A stretch of DNA of 44,915 nt from Pseudomonadota bacterium. GTDB lineage: Bacteria > Pseudomonadota > Gammaproteobacteria > Pseudomonadales > Moraxellaceae. The notes beneath the pieces are model-generated. The model did not search any database. It was given only the letters and a program-made list of their open reading frames with translations, and was not told the DNA's origin. Below are positions 16,390 through 25,024 of this stretch, in pieces. The stretch is from positions 1 to 44,915 of the forward strand of contig JAJZHP010000006.1 of the NCBI GenBank assembly GCA_021804355.1, given 5' to 3'. Made by a program: the position numbers and the translations under genes. Numbering within the stretch: position 1 is the stretch's first letter; every line of letters starts with the position of its first letter.

Positions 16390-16412
16390 AGGTGTCTGCG
16401 CTGGATGCTCAC
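16390..16412 (-). repeat. Right terminal inverted repeat, IS66-like
   Basis: Inverted, this begins GTGAGCATCCAGCGCAGACA. It is also the match (19 of 20) to the sequence rebuilt by removing the group II intron at 6397-8286. Confidence 0.65.
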
Positions 16413-16500
16413 GCTGAAATAGCTTCTTCGGGTGAAAGTACCCTCCCCAACTCAATGGTCGTATCTGCAATACGACCATCTTCCCTTCAGGAGGGGGATT
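16413..16500. other. Structured segment of unknown origin
   Basis: A 10-bp perfect hairpin, ATGGTCGTAT-CTGCA-ATACGACCAT (16455-16479), is nested in an outer stem CCCTCC (16441-16446) / GGAGGG (16490-16495). A further GGGT-GAAAGT-ACCC hairpin at 16430-16443 shares bases with the outer stem. It resembles a structured RNA remnant but fits no family I can name. Confidence 0.4.
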
Positions 16501-16519
16501 TCAACCGCTCATGATGAAA

Positions 16520-16555
16520 TAAAAAAGGGCTGAACAGATGTCTGCTCAACCCTTT
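16520..16555 (-). terminator. Intrinsic terminator after tRNA-Pro
   Basis: On the minus strand AGGGTTGAGCAG pairs with the complementary CTGTTCAGCCCT and is followed by TTTTTTA. It is similar in style to the terminator after tRNA-Arg. Confidence 0.85.
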
Positions 16556-16563
16556 CTCTAATA

Positions 16564-16640
16564 TGGTCGGGGTGAGAGGATTTGAACCTCCGACCACCTG
16601 CACCCCATGCAGGTGCGCTACCAAGCTGCGCTACACCCCG
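16564..16640 (-). tRNA. tRNA-Pro (anticodon GGG)
   Basis: A 77-nt cloverleaf on the minus strand. The acceptor is CGGGGTG/CACCCCG with A discriminator and encoded CCA, including the C1-G72 pair typical of bacterial tRNA-Pro. The anticodon loop ATGGGGT within CCTGC/GCAGG gives GGG, which reads CCC and CCU. It follows the ihfA-merR-like pair, as in Pseudomonas. Confidence 0.96.
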
Positions 16641-16655
16641 TTTTGCGAGGTCGGT

Positions 16656-16684
16656 ATCATACCCGAACCGACCCAACTGTCCAA
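16656..16684 (-). promoter_or_regulatory. tRNA-Pro promoter
   Basis: On the minus strand TTGGAC and TATGAT are separated by 17 bp, with transcription starting a few bases before the tRNA. The -10 lies 15 bp from the mature 5' end. Confidence 0.6.
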
Positions 16685-16696
16685 CAAATTTTGCCG

Positions 16697-17095
16697 TTAG
16701 GACAATAAATCGACAACTTGCTCCAGGTCATGCAATAAATTATCGATGAGTACCTGCACCATGCTTTCATCAGCAGCTCCGACCAGTCCTCGCGCCAAGG
16801 GCAAAGCCGTCACTACTTCCTCAGGGCGTACTTCTGTCATTTTTTGGCGCGCGCCACCGATGGTATAACCCTGCTCATACAGGAGGCTGCGGATCTGACG
16901 TATCATCACCACATCCTGTCTCTGATAATAGCGGCGATTACCACGGCGTTTCACGGGTTTGAGCTGAAGAAACTCCTGCTCCCAGTACCTCAGAACATGT
17001 GGTTTTACATCACAAAGCTCGCTGACCTCACCAATCGTGAAGTAGCGCTTACTGGGAATTTCAGGCAGTAAGGCGTTATTGCTGGGCTCGAGCAT
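16697..17095 (-). CDS. MerR-family regulator encoded after ihfA
   Basis: A 132-residue protein with a MerR-type winged helix at residues 17-85 ([55 protein letters not shown]) and a short helical tail. No metal-binding cysteines are present; this is the small CarA/MlrA-like group found next to ihfA in most gammaproteobacteria. Its regulon is not established. Its start overlaps the 3' end of ihfA by 20 bp, so translational coupling is likely. It is the last gene before tRNA-Pro. Confidence 0.92.
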   Translation of the reverse strand: MLEPSNNALLPEIPSKRYFTIGEVSELCDVKPHVLRYWEQEFLQLKPVKRRGNRRYYQRQDVVMIRQIRSLLYEQGYTIGGARQKMTEVRPEEVVTALPLARGLVGAADESMVQVLIDNLLHDLEQVVDLLS

Positions 17096-17378
17096 GGGAC
17101 TCTACTCTTTGCTTGAGTTTCTGACCGGGCTTAAAAGTCACCACCCGGCGTGCGGTAATAGGAATCTCTTCTCCTGTTTTTGGATTGCGACCAGGACGCT
17201 GCTTTTTATCACGCAAATCAAAATTCCCAAAACCGGACAACTTCACCGGTGTATTGGTTTCCAAGGCCAAGGCAAGTTCCTCAAAAAACATCTCCACCAT
17301 TTCCTTGGCTTCACGTTTATTCAGTCCCACTTCATCAAACAGGCGTTCCGCCATCTCCGCCTTGGTCAGTGCGCTCAT
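17076..17378 (-). CDS. ihfA: Integration host factor, alpha subunit
   Basis: A 100-residue DNABII protein: [20 protein letters not shown], helical dimer region, then the beta arms with [20 protein letters not shown], where the conserved Arg-Asn-Pro tip inserts between base pairs. IHF-alpha pairs with IHF-beta (not in this window) to bend DNA in recombination, replication initiation and sigma-54 promoters. It begins 3 bp after pheT ends, the classic pheT-ihfA arrangement, and overlaps the following merR-like gene. Confidence 0.98.
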   Translation of the reverse strand: MSALTKAEMAERLFDEVGLNKREAKEMVEMFFEELALALETNTPVKLSGFGNFDLRDKKQRPGRNPKTGEEIPITARRVVTFKPGQKLKQRVESHARAQQ

Positions 17379-17381
17379 CGT

Positions 17382-19757
17382 TCAGTCTCTCAATACAGCA
17401 GCAAATTCTGTTTTCATCTGTTCCAGGACGATATCTACGTAGCCCTGGACTTCTTCATCCTGCAAAGTTCTATCCCCAGCCTGCCACACTAAAGACAAGG
17501 CCAAACTTTTAAACCCTGGGGCTACCCCAGTTCCCGCATAAACATCAAAGATACCTAATGTACTCAAGGCGGGTCCAGCGGCAGCACGCACAACCGACAG
17601 CAACTCCGCTGCAGGCACCTGATCGGCCACCACAACAGCCAAATCCCGACGCACCTCAGGAAAACGAGACAGCATGCGGGTAACCGGCATGACCGCCTGG
17701 GACAGTGCCTCCCAGTCTAACTCAAATACAAATACCGGCCCCTGTAATTGCAACGCCAGTTCAATATCCGGATGCAACCGCCCCACCTGCCCTAAGCAAA
17801 CTCCCTGCCGGTACACGGCCGCTGACTGACCGGGATGCAGAGCTGGGTGACGCACTGCCTCAAACCTCACTGTATCAAAACCTGAACCTAAGGCAAGCAG
17901 TTGCTCAACATTTCCTTTGATATCATAAAAATCAACCGGCGTCTCTGACCGATTCCAAGCCTCTGCATCCCGTGAACCCGCTATGACCCCTGCCAGCATA
18001 CGCTGCTGCTGCAGTCCTCCCTCTCCTGGCACAAAGCGTAGCCCTTGTTCAAACAAACGCACGCGTAATTGCTGGCGATGCTGGTTAAACTGCACAGCTT
18101 TGACCAATCCTGGCCACAAACTGGTACGCATCACGGCCATATCGGCCGTCATAGGATTGGCTAAAGCCAAAGGTTCGCACTCAGGGTCCAGCATGTGCTG
18201 GAGGGTACGATCTATAAAACTATAGGTGATCGCTTCCTGATAGCCGGCATCCATCAAGCATTGCAGCAGGCGATCAGCCCTAACCCTGGATTCAGACTGA
18301 CGCCCCAGCCCAAGATGTGCTGTCGGCAGTCGGGTAGGCAGGCGATCATAGCCATAGATACGACCTACCTCCTCAATCAGATCAATCTCCTCCCGCACAT
18401 CAAAGCGCCAGGAAGGCACCTGAACCCAGCATCCATCAGACTGTGGATCTACCTTCATCCCTAAGGCCGTTAAGATCCCGACTATACTCGCTGCCTCTAC
18501 ATTAACACCTAAAACCTGCTGCAAACGTTGAGCACGCAAAAAGATACGAGGATAAACTGGCAAGCCTTCCTTATACTCGGCCTGCATCACAGGACCGGCC
18601 TCGCCGCCACAAATCTCCAATACCCATTGTGTGGCGCGTTCAATGGCCAAAGCAGGCAATTCCGGGTCCACACCACGTTCAAAACGATGCGATGAATCCG
18701 TGTGTAGCCCTAACTCACGCGCCTTCCCCGCCAAGGCGACGGCGTCAAAATAGGCAGCTTCCAGAACGATCTCTGTGCTGGTAGCACTCACCGCCGAATC
18801 AGCACCGCCGACAATGCCCGCCAAAGCCAGCACTGATCGCTGGTCAGCAACAACGGTATGATCAGCTTTCAGGAACAAAGATTGCCCACCCAGAGCTTTC
18901 AAAACCTCGCCCGCTCGCGCCTGCCGAACGACTATCCCTCCCTGCAGGGTTGCCGCATCAAAAGCATGCATGGGTTGACCTAATTCCAGCATAACGTAAT
19001 TGGTGATATCCACGACAGGGTGCACACAGCGCAATCCACTACGCTCAAGGCAACGTCGCATCCAGTCAGGCGTCACAGCATCGGCGCGCAAGCCTGTCAT
19101 ACGCCGCGCCAGATAACGCCCACAGGCCGGCGTCTGCACGTCAACCACCAAGGCAGGCAGATCCTGATTAAAAGAATTTCGGGGAATAACTGGTTCACGT
19201 AAGGGACACTGTGCCAATACCGAAACTTCTCGTGCCAAACCACGCACACTCAGACAGTCACCACGGTTAGGGGTAATACCCAGTTCGAGAATGGCATCAT
19301 CCAACCTAAGCCATGTGGTAAGCGACACACCGGGCTCAGCCGATGCCGGCAGCTCCATCAGTCCTTCACGTTGCTCGGCCAGACCCAGTTCATCGGCACC
19401 ACACAACATTCCCTGGGAAAGCACACCGCGCAGCTTGCTTTCACGCAACACCATCTCGCCCACACGCCCACCTGGCAAGGCCAACGGAACTAATAAGCCC
19501 TCACGAACATTGGCAGCACCGCAAACTATCTGACGCGTCTGTCCGTCACCGACATCAACCTGCACAACACGCAGCCGGTCAGCATTAGGGTGCGGTTGTA
19601 CATCCAGCACTCGCGCGACAACCACACCTTCAAAACCTCCGGCTAATGGCGTCCAGGCATCAACTTCCAAGCCAGCCATGGTCAGTGCGTGACTCAGACG
19701 CTGGGCATCCCAGTCCAGTTCCAACCAACTTCGCAGCCATTGTTCGCTCACTTGCAT
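17382..19757 (-). CDS. pheT: Phenylalanyl-tRNA synthetase, beta subunit
   Basis: A 791-residue beta chain of the alpha2-beta2 enzyme. Order of domains: B1 and EMAP-like tRNA-binding domain (about 39-148, with VVARVLDVQPHPNADRLRV), B3/B4 editing domain, B5, and the carboxy-terminal ferredoxin-like anticodon-binding domain (FPEVRRDLAVVV to the end). Length matches E. coli PheT (795). It follows pheS by 49 bp, so the two are co-transcribed, and precedes ihfA by 3 bp. Confidence 0.98.
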   Translation of the reverse strand: MQVSEQWLRSWLELDWDAQRLSHALTMAGLEVDAWTPLAGGFEGVVVARVLDVQPHPNADRLRVVQVDVGDGQTRQIVCGAANVREGLLVPLALPGGRVGEMVLRESKLRGVLSQGMLCGADELGLAEQREGLMELPASAEPGVSLTTWLRLDDAILELGITPNRGDCLSVRGLAREVSVLAQCPLREPVIPRNSFNQDLPALVVDVQTPACGRYLARRMTGLRADAVTPDWMRRCLERSGLRCVHPVVDITNYVMLELGQPMHAFDAATLQGGIVVRQARAGEVLKALGGQSLFLKADHTVVADQRSVLALAGIVGGADSAVSATSTEIVLEAAYFDAVALAGKARELGLHTDSSHRFERGVDPELPALAIERATQWVLEICGGEAGPVMQAEYKEGLPVYPRIFLRAQRLQQVLGVNVEAASIVGILTALGMKVDPQSDGCWVQVPSWRFDVREEIDLIEEVGRIYGYDRLPTRLPTAHLGLGRQSESRVRADRLLQCLMDAGYQEAITYSFIDRTLQHMLDPECEPLALANPMTADMAVMRTSLWPGLVKAVQFNQHRQQLRVRLFEQGLRFVPGEGGLQQQRMLAGVIAGSRDAEAWNRSETPVDFYDIKGNVEQLLALGSGFDTVRFEAVRHPALHPGQSAAVYRQGVCLGQVGRLHPDIELALQLQGPVFVFELDWEALSQAVMPVTRMLSRFPEVRRDLAVVVADQVPAAELLSVVRAAAGPALSTLGIFDVYAGTGVAPGFKSLALSLVWQAGDRTLQDEEVQGYVDIVLEQMKTEFAAVLRD

Positions 19758-19806
19758 GACTATCTCGCTTCATTCAGGGCCGACCCATACCACCAGCCAA
19801 AGGACT

Positions 19807-20829
<1,023 letters not shown>

Positions 20830-20847
20830 TCATCCCTCAAGCCACAT

Positions 20848-20877
20848 AAAAAAAGGGAAGCCGGTTTGCCTTCCCTT
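20848..20877 (-). terminator. Terminator or attenuator before pheS
   Basis: On the minus strand AAGGGAAG pairs with CTTCCCTT around a 9-base loop and is followed by a run of seven T. It lies between rplT and pheS. A 21-codon frame starting at ATG 20895 runs through it with three Phe codons (TTC, TTT, TTT), in the style of a pheM-type attenuator, although its ribosome-binding site is poor. Confidence 0.7.
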
Positions 20878-20901
20878 CTTTCTTTGTTTTCTCATACCTT
20901 A

Positions 20902-20929
20902 CCCGACGCCTGACTCATCAGGCATCGGG
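20902..20929 (-). other. 12-bp hairpin after rplT
   Basis: CCCGATGCCTGA-TGAG-TCAGGCGTCGGG on the minus strand (one G-T pair) begins 7 bases after the rplT stop codon and has no T-run. It may protect the 3' end of the upstream message or act as the first hairpin of a pheST leader. Confidence 0.6.
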
Positions 20930-20935
20930 CAGCCT

Positions 20936-21295
20936 TCACGCTACCAGAGCGGCTCGGGCACGATCAGCCAAAGCCGAGAACGCTGCAGCGTCATGCACAG
21001 CGATATCGGCCAGTACACGACGGTCGATTTCGATGCTGGAACGCTTCAAACCGTTGATCAGCCGGCTGTAGGACAACCCATTGATACGCGATGCCGCGTT
21101 GATGCGGGCAATCCATAAGGCACGGAACTGACGCTTCCGCTGACGGCGGTCACGATAGGCATACTGACCTGCCTTGATAACAGCCTGGAACGCCACACGG
21201 TAGACGCGCGAGCGTGCACCGTAATAACCCTTGGCGCGATCCAGGATCTTTTTATGACGACGATGAGCCGTCACACCACGCTTAACTCTTGGCAT
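20936..21295 (-). CDS. rplT: 50S ribosomal protein L20
   Basis: A 119-residue basic protein, [20 protein letters not shown] at the start and [20 protein letters not shown] in the RNA-binding body. L20 is an early assembly protein binding 23S rRNA and, in E. coli, represses rpmI-rplT translation through an mRNA structure in the infC-rpmI region. It starts 13 bp after rpmI. Confidence 0.99.
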   Translation of the reverse strand: MPRVKRGVTAHRRHKKILDRAKGYYGARSRVYRVAFQAVIKAGQYAYRDRRQRKRQFRALWIARINAASRINGLSYSRLINGLKRSSIEIDRRVLADIAVHDAAAFSALADRARAALVA

Positions 21296-21308
21296 TGCTC
21301 ATCTCCCC

Positions 21309-21503
21309 TCAGGCGTAAGGAATCAAACGTGATACTTCACGCACATCACAGTCTGCGACCATAGTTTTCGGGCGAAGCTGACGAATACGCTTCGGGGATT
21401 TTTTAGTCAAAATATGACGCTTAAACGCCTGCTTGCGCTTAAAACCGTTGGCGGTTTTCTTAAAGCGCTTAGCGGCGCCGCGACAGGTCTTGATTTTGGA
21501 CAT
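21309..21503 (-). CDS. rpmI: 50S ribosomal protein L35
   Basis: A 64-residue, Lys/Arg-rich protein starting [20 protein letters not shown], with the typical [16 protein letters not shown] segment. It lies between infC and rplT in the standard order. The 97-bp space after infC contains alternative short hairpins around 21547-21565, the place where the L20 repressor site lies in E. coli. Confidence 0.98.
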   Translation of the reverse strand: MSKIKTCRGAAKRFKKTANGFKRKQAFKRHILTKKSPKRIRQLRPKTMVADCDVREVSRLIPYA

Positions 21504-21600
21504 GTCATGACACTCTCTTTACGTGGATGGGACCCTGTCAACTGTCGCCAGTACGCCTGGCGTACCGACCGTCTGGGGGTAGAAACCACCGGTTACCCGG

Positions 21601-22149
21601 TTATTTCTTTTTCTTGGGGGCAATGACCATAACCATCATTTTGCCCTCCATTTTGGGATGTTGTTCAACCACCCCAAACTCGCCGAGATCGACCTCAATG
21701 CGTTGCAGCATTTTCAGGCCGAGCTCTTGATGAGCCATTTCACGACCACGGAAGCGCAATGTCACTTTGGCCTTATCCCCCTCTTCGAGGAATCTGACCA
21801 TGGACTTCAGTTTCACATGGTAGTCAGCTTCTTCCGTCCCCGGCCTCAGCTTGATTTCCTTGATTTGAACCTGATGCTGCTTCTTGCGGGCCTCTTTCTG
21901 CTTCTGCTTCTGCTCGAAACGGAACTTGCCGTAATCCATGATACGACATACGGGAGGTTCGGCATCGGAGACGATCTCCACCAGATCCAGTTCCACTTCT
22001 TCAGCCGCCGTAAGCGCCTGACGCAAGGGAACTACCCCCACTTGCTTCCCTTCAAGATCAATCAACCGAACTTCACGCGCCCGGATTTCATCATTGATCG
22101 CCGGCCGTTTCTCACCCCGAACCTGTTGTTTTTCCACCTTGATTATCAT
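21601..22149 (-). CDS. infC: Translation initiation factor IF-3
   Basis: IF-3 binds the 30S subunit and rejects non-canonical start codons. The protein has the amino domain ([20 protein letters not shown]), the linker rich in [11 protein letters not shown], and the carboxy domain ([32 protein letters not shown]), ending APKKKK. The frame begins ATG-ATA-ATC-AAG: the ATG at 22149 overlaps the thrS stop as TGATG, but it stands only 2 bases after the GGAG site. ATA (22146) and ATC (22143) are 5 and 8 bases from it. infC commonly uses AUU or a similar rare start for autoregulation, so the true start may be one of these. Confidence 0.96.
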   Translation of the reverse strand: MIIKVEKQQVRGEKRPAINDEIRAREVRLIDLEGKQVGVVPLRQALTAAEEVELDLVEIVSDAEPPVCRIMDYGKFRFEQKQKQKEARKKQHQVQIKEIKLRPGTEEADYHVKLKSMVRFLEEGDKAKVTLRFRGREMAHQELGLKMLQRIEVDLGEFGVVEQHPKMEGKMMVMVIAPKKKK

Positions 22150-24071
22150 CACTCCGCTGGATTTCTGCCCTTAAGGGCAATCTCTACTGCCAAGCGCTGC
22201 ACCAAGGTTTCGATACTCATCTGTCCGAGATCTTTGCCCTCACGAGTCCGCACTGCAACAGCACCTTGTTCTAGTTCGCGATCACCCAAAATAATCAGAT
22301 AGGGTACGCGCTGTAATGTAAGCTCACGGATTTTAAGGCCAATCTTCTCATTTCTCAAGTCCGTGATGACACGCAAGCCTGATTTCTGCAAGGTTTGCTG
22401 AACTGAACGGGCATATTCAGCCTGATGATCCGTAATATTGAGCACCGCCACTTGCACAGGAGCCAACCACAAAGGGAACCACCCGGCATAATGTTCAATC
22501 AGAATACCGATAAAACGCTCGAAAGAACCCAACACAGCGCGATGCAACATGACCGGCACTTGCCGCTTGCCATCCTCACCCACAAATTCAGCATCAAGAC
22601 GGCCAGGCAGGAAGAAATCTAGTTGTATCGTGCCACACTGCCATAACCGCCCCAGACAATCTTTCAGCGTAAACTCAATCTTGGGACCATAAAAAGCTCC
22701 CTCACCTGGCTGCAGATCGAAAACAACATCCTGCGCTTTAAGCGACTCAGCCAAAGCCTGCTCCGCTCTATCCCATAAATCATCGGTACCTACGCGTTTT
22801 TCAGGACGCGTTGATAGCTTGTACAAAATATCGGTAAAACCAAAATCAGCATAAACATCGCGCAGCAGACTGATAAATTGGCCGACTTCACTTTGCATCT
22901 GAGCTTCGGTACAGAAGATATGAGCATCATCCTGAGTAAAACCTCGAACACGCATAATGCCATGCAAAGCTCCAGAGGGCTCATAACGATGGCAGGCACC
23001 AAACTCTGCCAAACGCAAGGGTAAATCCCGGTAGGAGCGTAGTCCCTGATTGAACACCTGGACGTGACAGGGACAGTTCATGGGTTTAAGTACAAAATCA
23101 CGCTCTTCAACCGACGTGGTATACATATGCTCGCGGTAGTTCTCCCAATGGCCTGACTTGAGCCAGAGTGACTTATCAACCACTTGAGGAGTACGAATTT
23201 CCTGATAATCCAAGGCTTGCAGACGAGAGCGCATATACTGCTCAATAACCTGCCACAGGGTCCAGCCATGAGGATGCCAGAATACCGATCCAGGCGCTTC
23301 TTCCTGAACATGAAACAGATCCAGCTGTCGCCCTATCTTGCGATGATCACGTTTTGCCGCTTCTTCTAACCGGGTCAGGTAGGCCTCCAAATCCTTTTTC
23401 TGACCCCAGCACGTACCATAAATACGTTGCAGCATTTCATTGTCTGAATTGCCTCGCCAGAAAGCACCCGATAACTTGGTAAGCTTGAATGCCTTCAAAT
23501 GCCCGGTCGAAGGAATATGAGGCCCACGACACAAGTCTTCAAAATCACCTTGGCGATAGAGCGAAACTTCCTCTCCCGCGGGAATACTACCGATAATTTC
23601 AGCTTTATAGCGCTCGCCTATCGACATAAAATAGGCGATAGCCTCGTCACGAGGTAGTACACGTCGCGTGACTACATGATCAGCTTGAGCCAACTCTTGC
23701 ATGCGTTTTTCAATACGCTCAAGATCTTCGGGCGTAAAAGGGCGTTCAAAAGCAAAATCATAATAAAAACCGTCCTCAATCACCGGACCGATAGTCACCT
23801 GGGCGGAAGGATAAAGTTGCTTGACCGCCATGGCCAATAAATGAGCACAGGAATGGCGTAAAACATCGACACCACCGCTATCCTTTTCCGTCAGGATAGC
23901 TACTTGGGCATCTTGATCGAGGACAAAGCTCAGATCCACCTCTCGACCATTCACTCGGCCAGCCAAAGCGGAGCGCGCCAATCCGGCACCAATAGATAGT
24001 GCAAGATCCTTGACGGTCAAGGGTTCAGAAAACTGGCGTTGCGAACCGTCGGGCAAGGTGATTACAGGCAT
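22149..24071 (-). CDS. thrS: Threonyl-tRNA synthetase
   Basis: A 640-residue synthetase. Order: TGS domain ([13 protein letters not shown]), editing domain with [16 protein letters not shown] and the later [14 protein letters not shown], class II catalytic core with the zinc-binding Cys in [10 protein letters not shown], motif 2 ([15 protein letters not shown]) and motif 3 ([19 protein letters not shown]), and an anticodon-binding domain at the end. A good AGGATGG site lies 3 bases upstream. It opens the thrS-infC-rpmI-rplT-pheST-ihfA series. I saw no tRNA-like operator in the 110-bp leader shared with uppP. Confidence 0.98.
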   Translation of the reverse strand: MPVITLPDGSQRQFSEPLTVKDLALSIGAGLARSALAGRVNGREVDLSFVLDQDAQVAILTEKDSGGVDVLRHSCAHLLAMAVKQLYPSAQVTIGPVIEDGFYYDFAFERPFTPEDLERIEKRMQELAQADHVVTRRVLPRDEAIAYFMSIGERYKAEIIGSIPAGEEVSLYRQGDFEDLCRGPHIPSTGHLKAFKLTKLSGAFWRGNSDNEMLQRIYGTCWGQKKDLEAYLTRLEEAAKRDHRKIGRQLDLFHVQEEAPGSVFWHPHGWTLWQVIEQYMRSRLQALDYQEIRTPQVVDKSLWLKSGHWENYREHMYTTSVEERDFVLKPMNCPCHVQVFNQGLRSYRDLPLRLAEFGACHRYEPSGALHGIMRVRGFTQDDAHIFCTEAQMQSEVGQFISLLRDVYADFGFTDILYKLSTRPEKRVGTDDLWDRAEQALAESLKAQDVVFDLQPGEGAFYGPKIEFTLKDCLGRLWQCGTIQLDFFLPGRLDAEFVGEDGKRQVPVMLHRAVLGSFERFIGILIEHYAGWFPLWLAPVQVAVLNITDHQAEYARSVQQTLQKSGLRVITDLRNEKIGLKIRELTLQRVPYLIILGDRELEQGAVAVRTREGKDLGQMSIETLVQRLAVEIALKGRNPAE

Positions 24072-24181
24072 GATCCATCCTTTGTAACTTAAGGCTTCAG
24101 TCGACTAAACCGACCATTGTATATCAGGTCATCATTTTTCGCACGTCAGCATGCTATGATGCCTCGCCATAATTTCCGGGG

Positions 24182-25024
24182 ATGCATACAACGATGCACT
24201 ACTTCACTATCTTACTGCTAGCCATCGTTCAAGGATTAGCCGAACTCTTGCCTGTCTCCAGCTCAGCACATGTCATCATGGCCGAGAAGTTTATGGGGAT
24301 AGATCCCACCACGCCGAGCATGACCTTGCTGCTGGTTATGCTCCATACCGGCACCATGCTGGCGGTTATCGTCTACTTCTGGCGCAGCTGGAAAACCACC
24401 TATTTTTCTTCCTGGCAGAGTTTTTGGCATCAGTCCTGGCTGGCCGCCCTGGCTACGGGAGCGACTGGGGTCATAGGATTATTACTGCTCAAACTCATCC
24501 CTCGCGTCCTGGGTGAACCCAAAAATTTTGAAATCGAACAGATATTTGGCAATACCCATCTGATTGCTGCCTCACTGGCAACCGCCGGTGTGCTTATCTT
24601 TCTCAGTGGCTGGTACTGCAGAGAGCAGGAAGGCACGTCTACCCTGACACCTCTACGAGCCCTGATTATCGGAGCTGTTCAGGGCCTCTGCTTACCTTTT
24701 CGAGGCTTTTCACGTTCAGGGGCCACCATCTCAAGCGCTCTGATCATGGACATGGCCCGTCGACCTGCCGAGGAATTCAGTTTTGTTCTGGCCGTCATAC
24801 TAACGCCTCCCGTGATCGCCAGAGAGGTGCTGAGAATAAGTCATCATCAGCCAACACCCCATCTAAGCACCTGGTTGATGCCCAGCTTGTTTGGCATGGT
24901 GATGAGCTTTGTGGCAGGCCTGGTGGCACTGCGCTGGTTATCACAATGGCTGGAACACGGGCGCTGGCACTATTTTGGAGTCTATTGCCTGGTAGCCGCG
25001 GCGTTGATCGGTTTGGGACACTAG
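24182..25024 (+). CDS. uppP: Undecaprenyl-diphosphatase
   Basis: A membrane enzyme of 280 residues (BacA/UppP) that converts undecaprenyl pyrophosphate to the monophosphate carrier for peptidoglycan and O-antigen; it gives bacitracin resistance in excess. Signature segments are LAELLPVSSSAHV near the start and GLCLPFRGFSRSGATIS in the middle, with the essential Glu/Ser/Arg residues; about eight membrane segments fit. CLPFRGFSRSG marks a subgroup different from the usual ALIPGTSRSG form. ATG 24194 (MHYFTILLLAIVQGL) is an alternative start, because GGGG directly abuts ATG 24182. It is divergent from thrS and convergent with tamB, and the two stop codons share CTAG. Confidence 0.93.
   Translation: MHTTMHYFTILLLAIVQGLAELLPVSSSAHVIMAEKFMGIDPTTPSMTLLLVMLHTGTMLAVIVYFWRSWKTTYFSSWQSFWHQSWLAALATGATGVIGLLLLKLIPRVLGEPKNFEIEQIFGNTHLIAASLATAGVLIFLSGWYCREQEGTSTLTPLRALIIGAVQGLCLPFRGFSRSGATISSALIMDMARRPAEEFSFVLAVILTPPVIAREVLRISHHQPTPHLSTWLMPSLFGMVMSFVAGLVALRWLSQWLEHGRWHYFGVYCLVAAALIGLGH

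Larger units (their letters stand above)
14501..16412 (+). mobile_element. IS66-like element without tnpC, carrying a methyltransferase
   Basis: Terminal inverted repeats bound the element: GTAAGTCTCCAGAGCAGACA at 14501-14520 and, inverted, GTGAGCATCCAGCGCAGACA at 16412-16393 (16 of 20 identical). They begin GTAAG/GTGAG as in IS66 family ends. Inside, in order: tnpA (intact length), degraded tnpB, a short tnpC tail, an unexplained 250-bp palindrome-rich stretch, a promoter, a methyltransferase gene, a second tnpC tail, and the right end. No 8-bp target duplication is visible. The transposase core of tnpC is missing, so the element cannot move unaided. It can be read as a passenger-carrying IS derivative, or as two IS66 remnants flanking inserted DNA. 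Confidence 0.65.

Noticed and set aside
21658-22302. Long plus-strand frame opposite infC
   Set aside because: It is the complement of infC and the end of thrS, whose proteins are unmistakable; no ribosome-binding site or family match.
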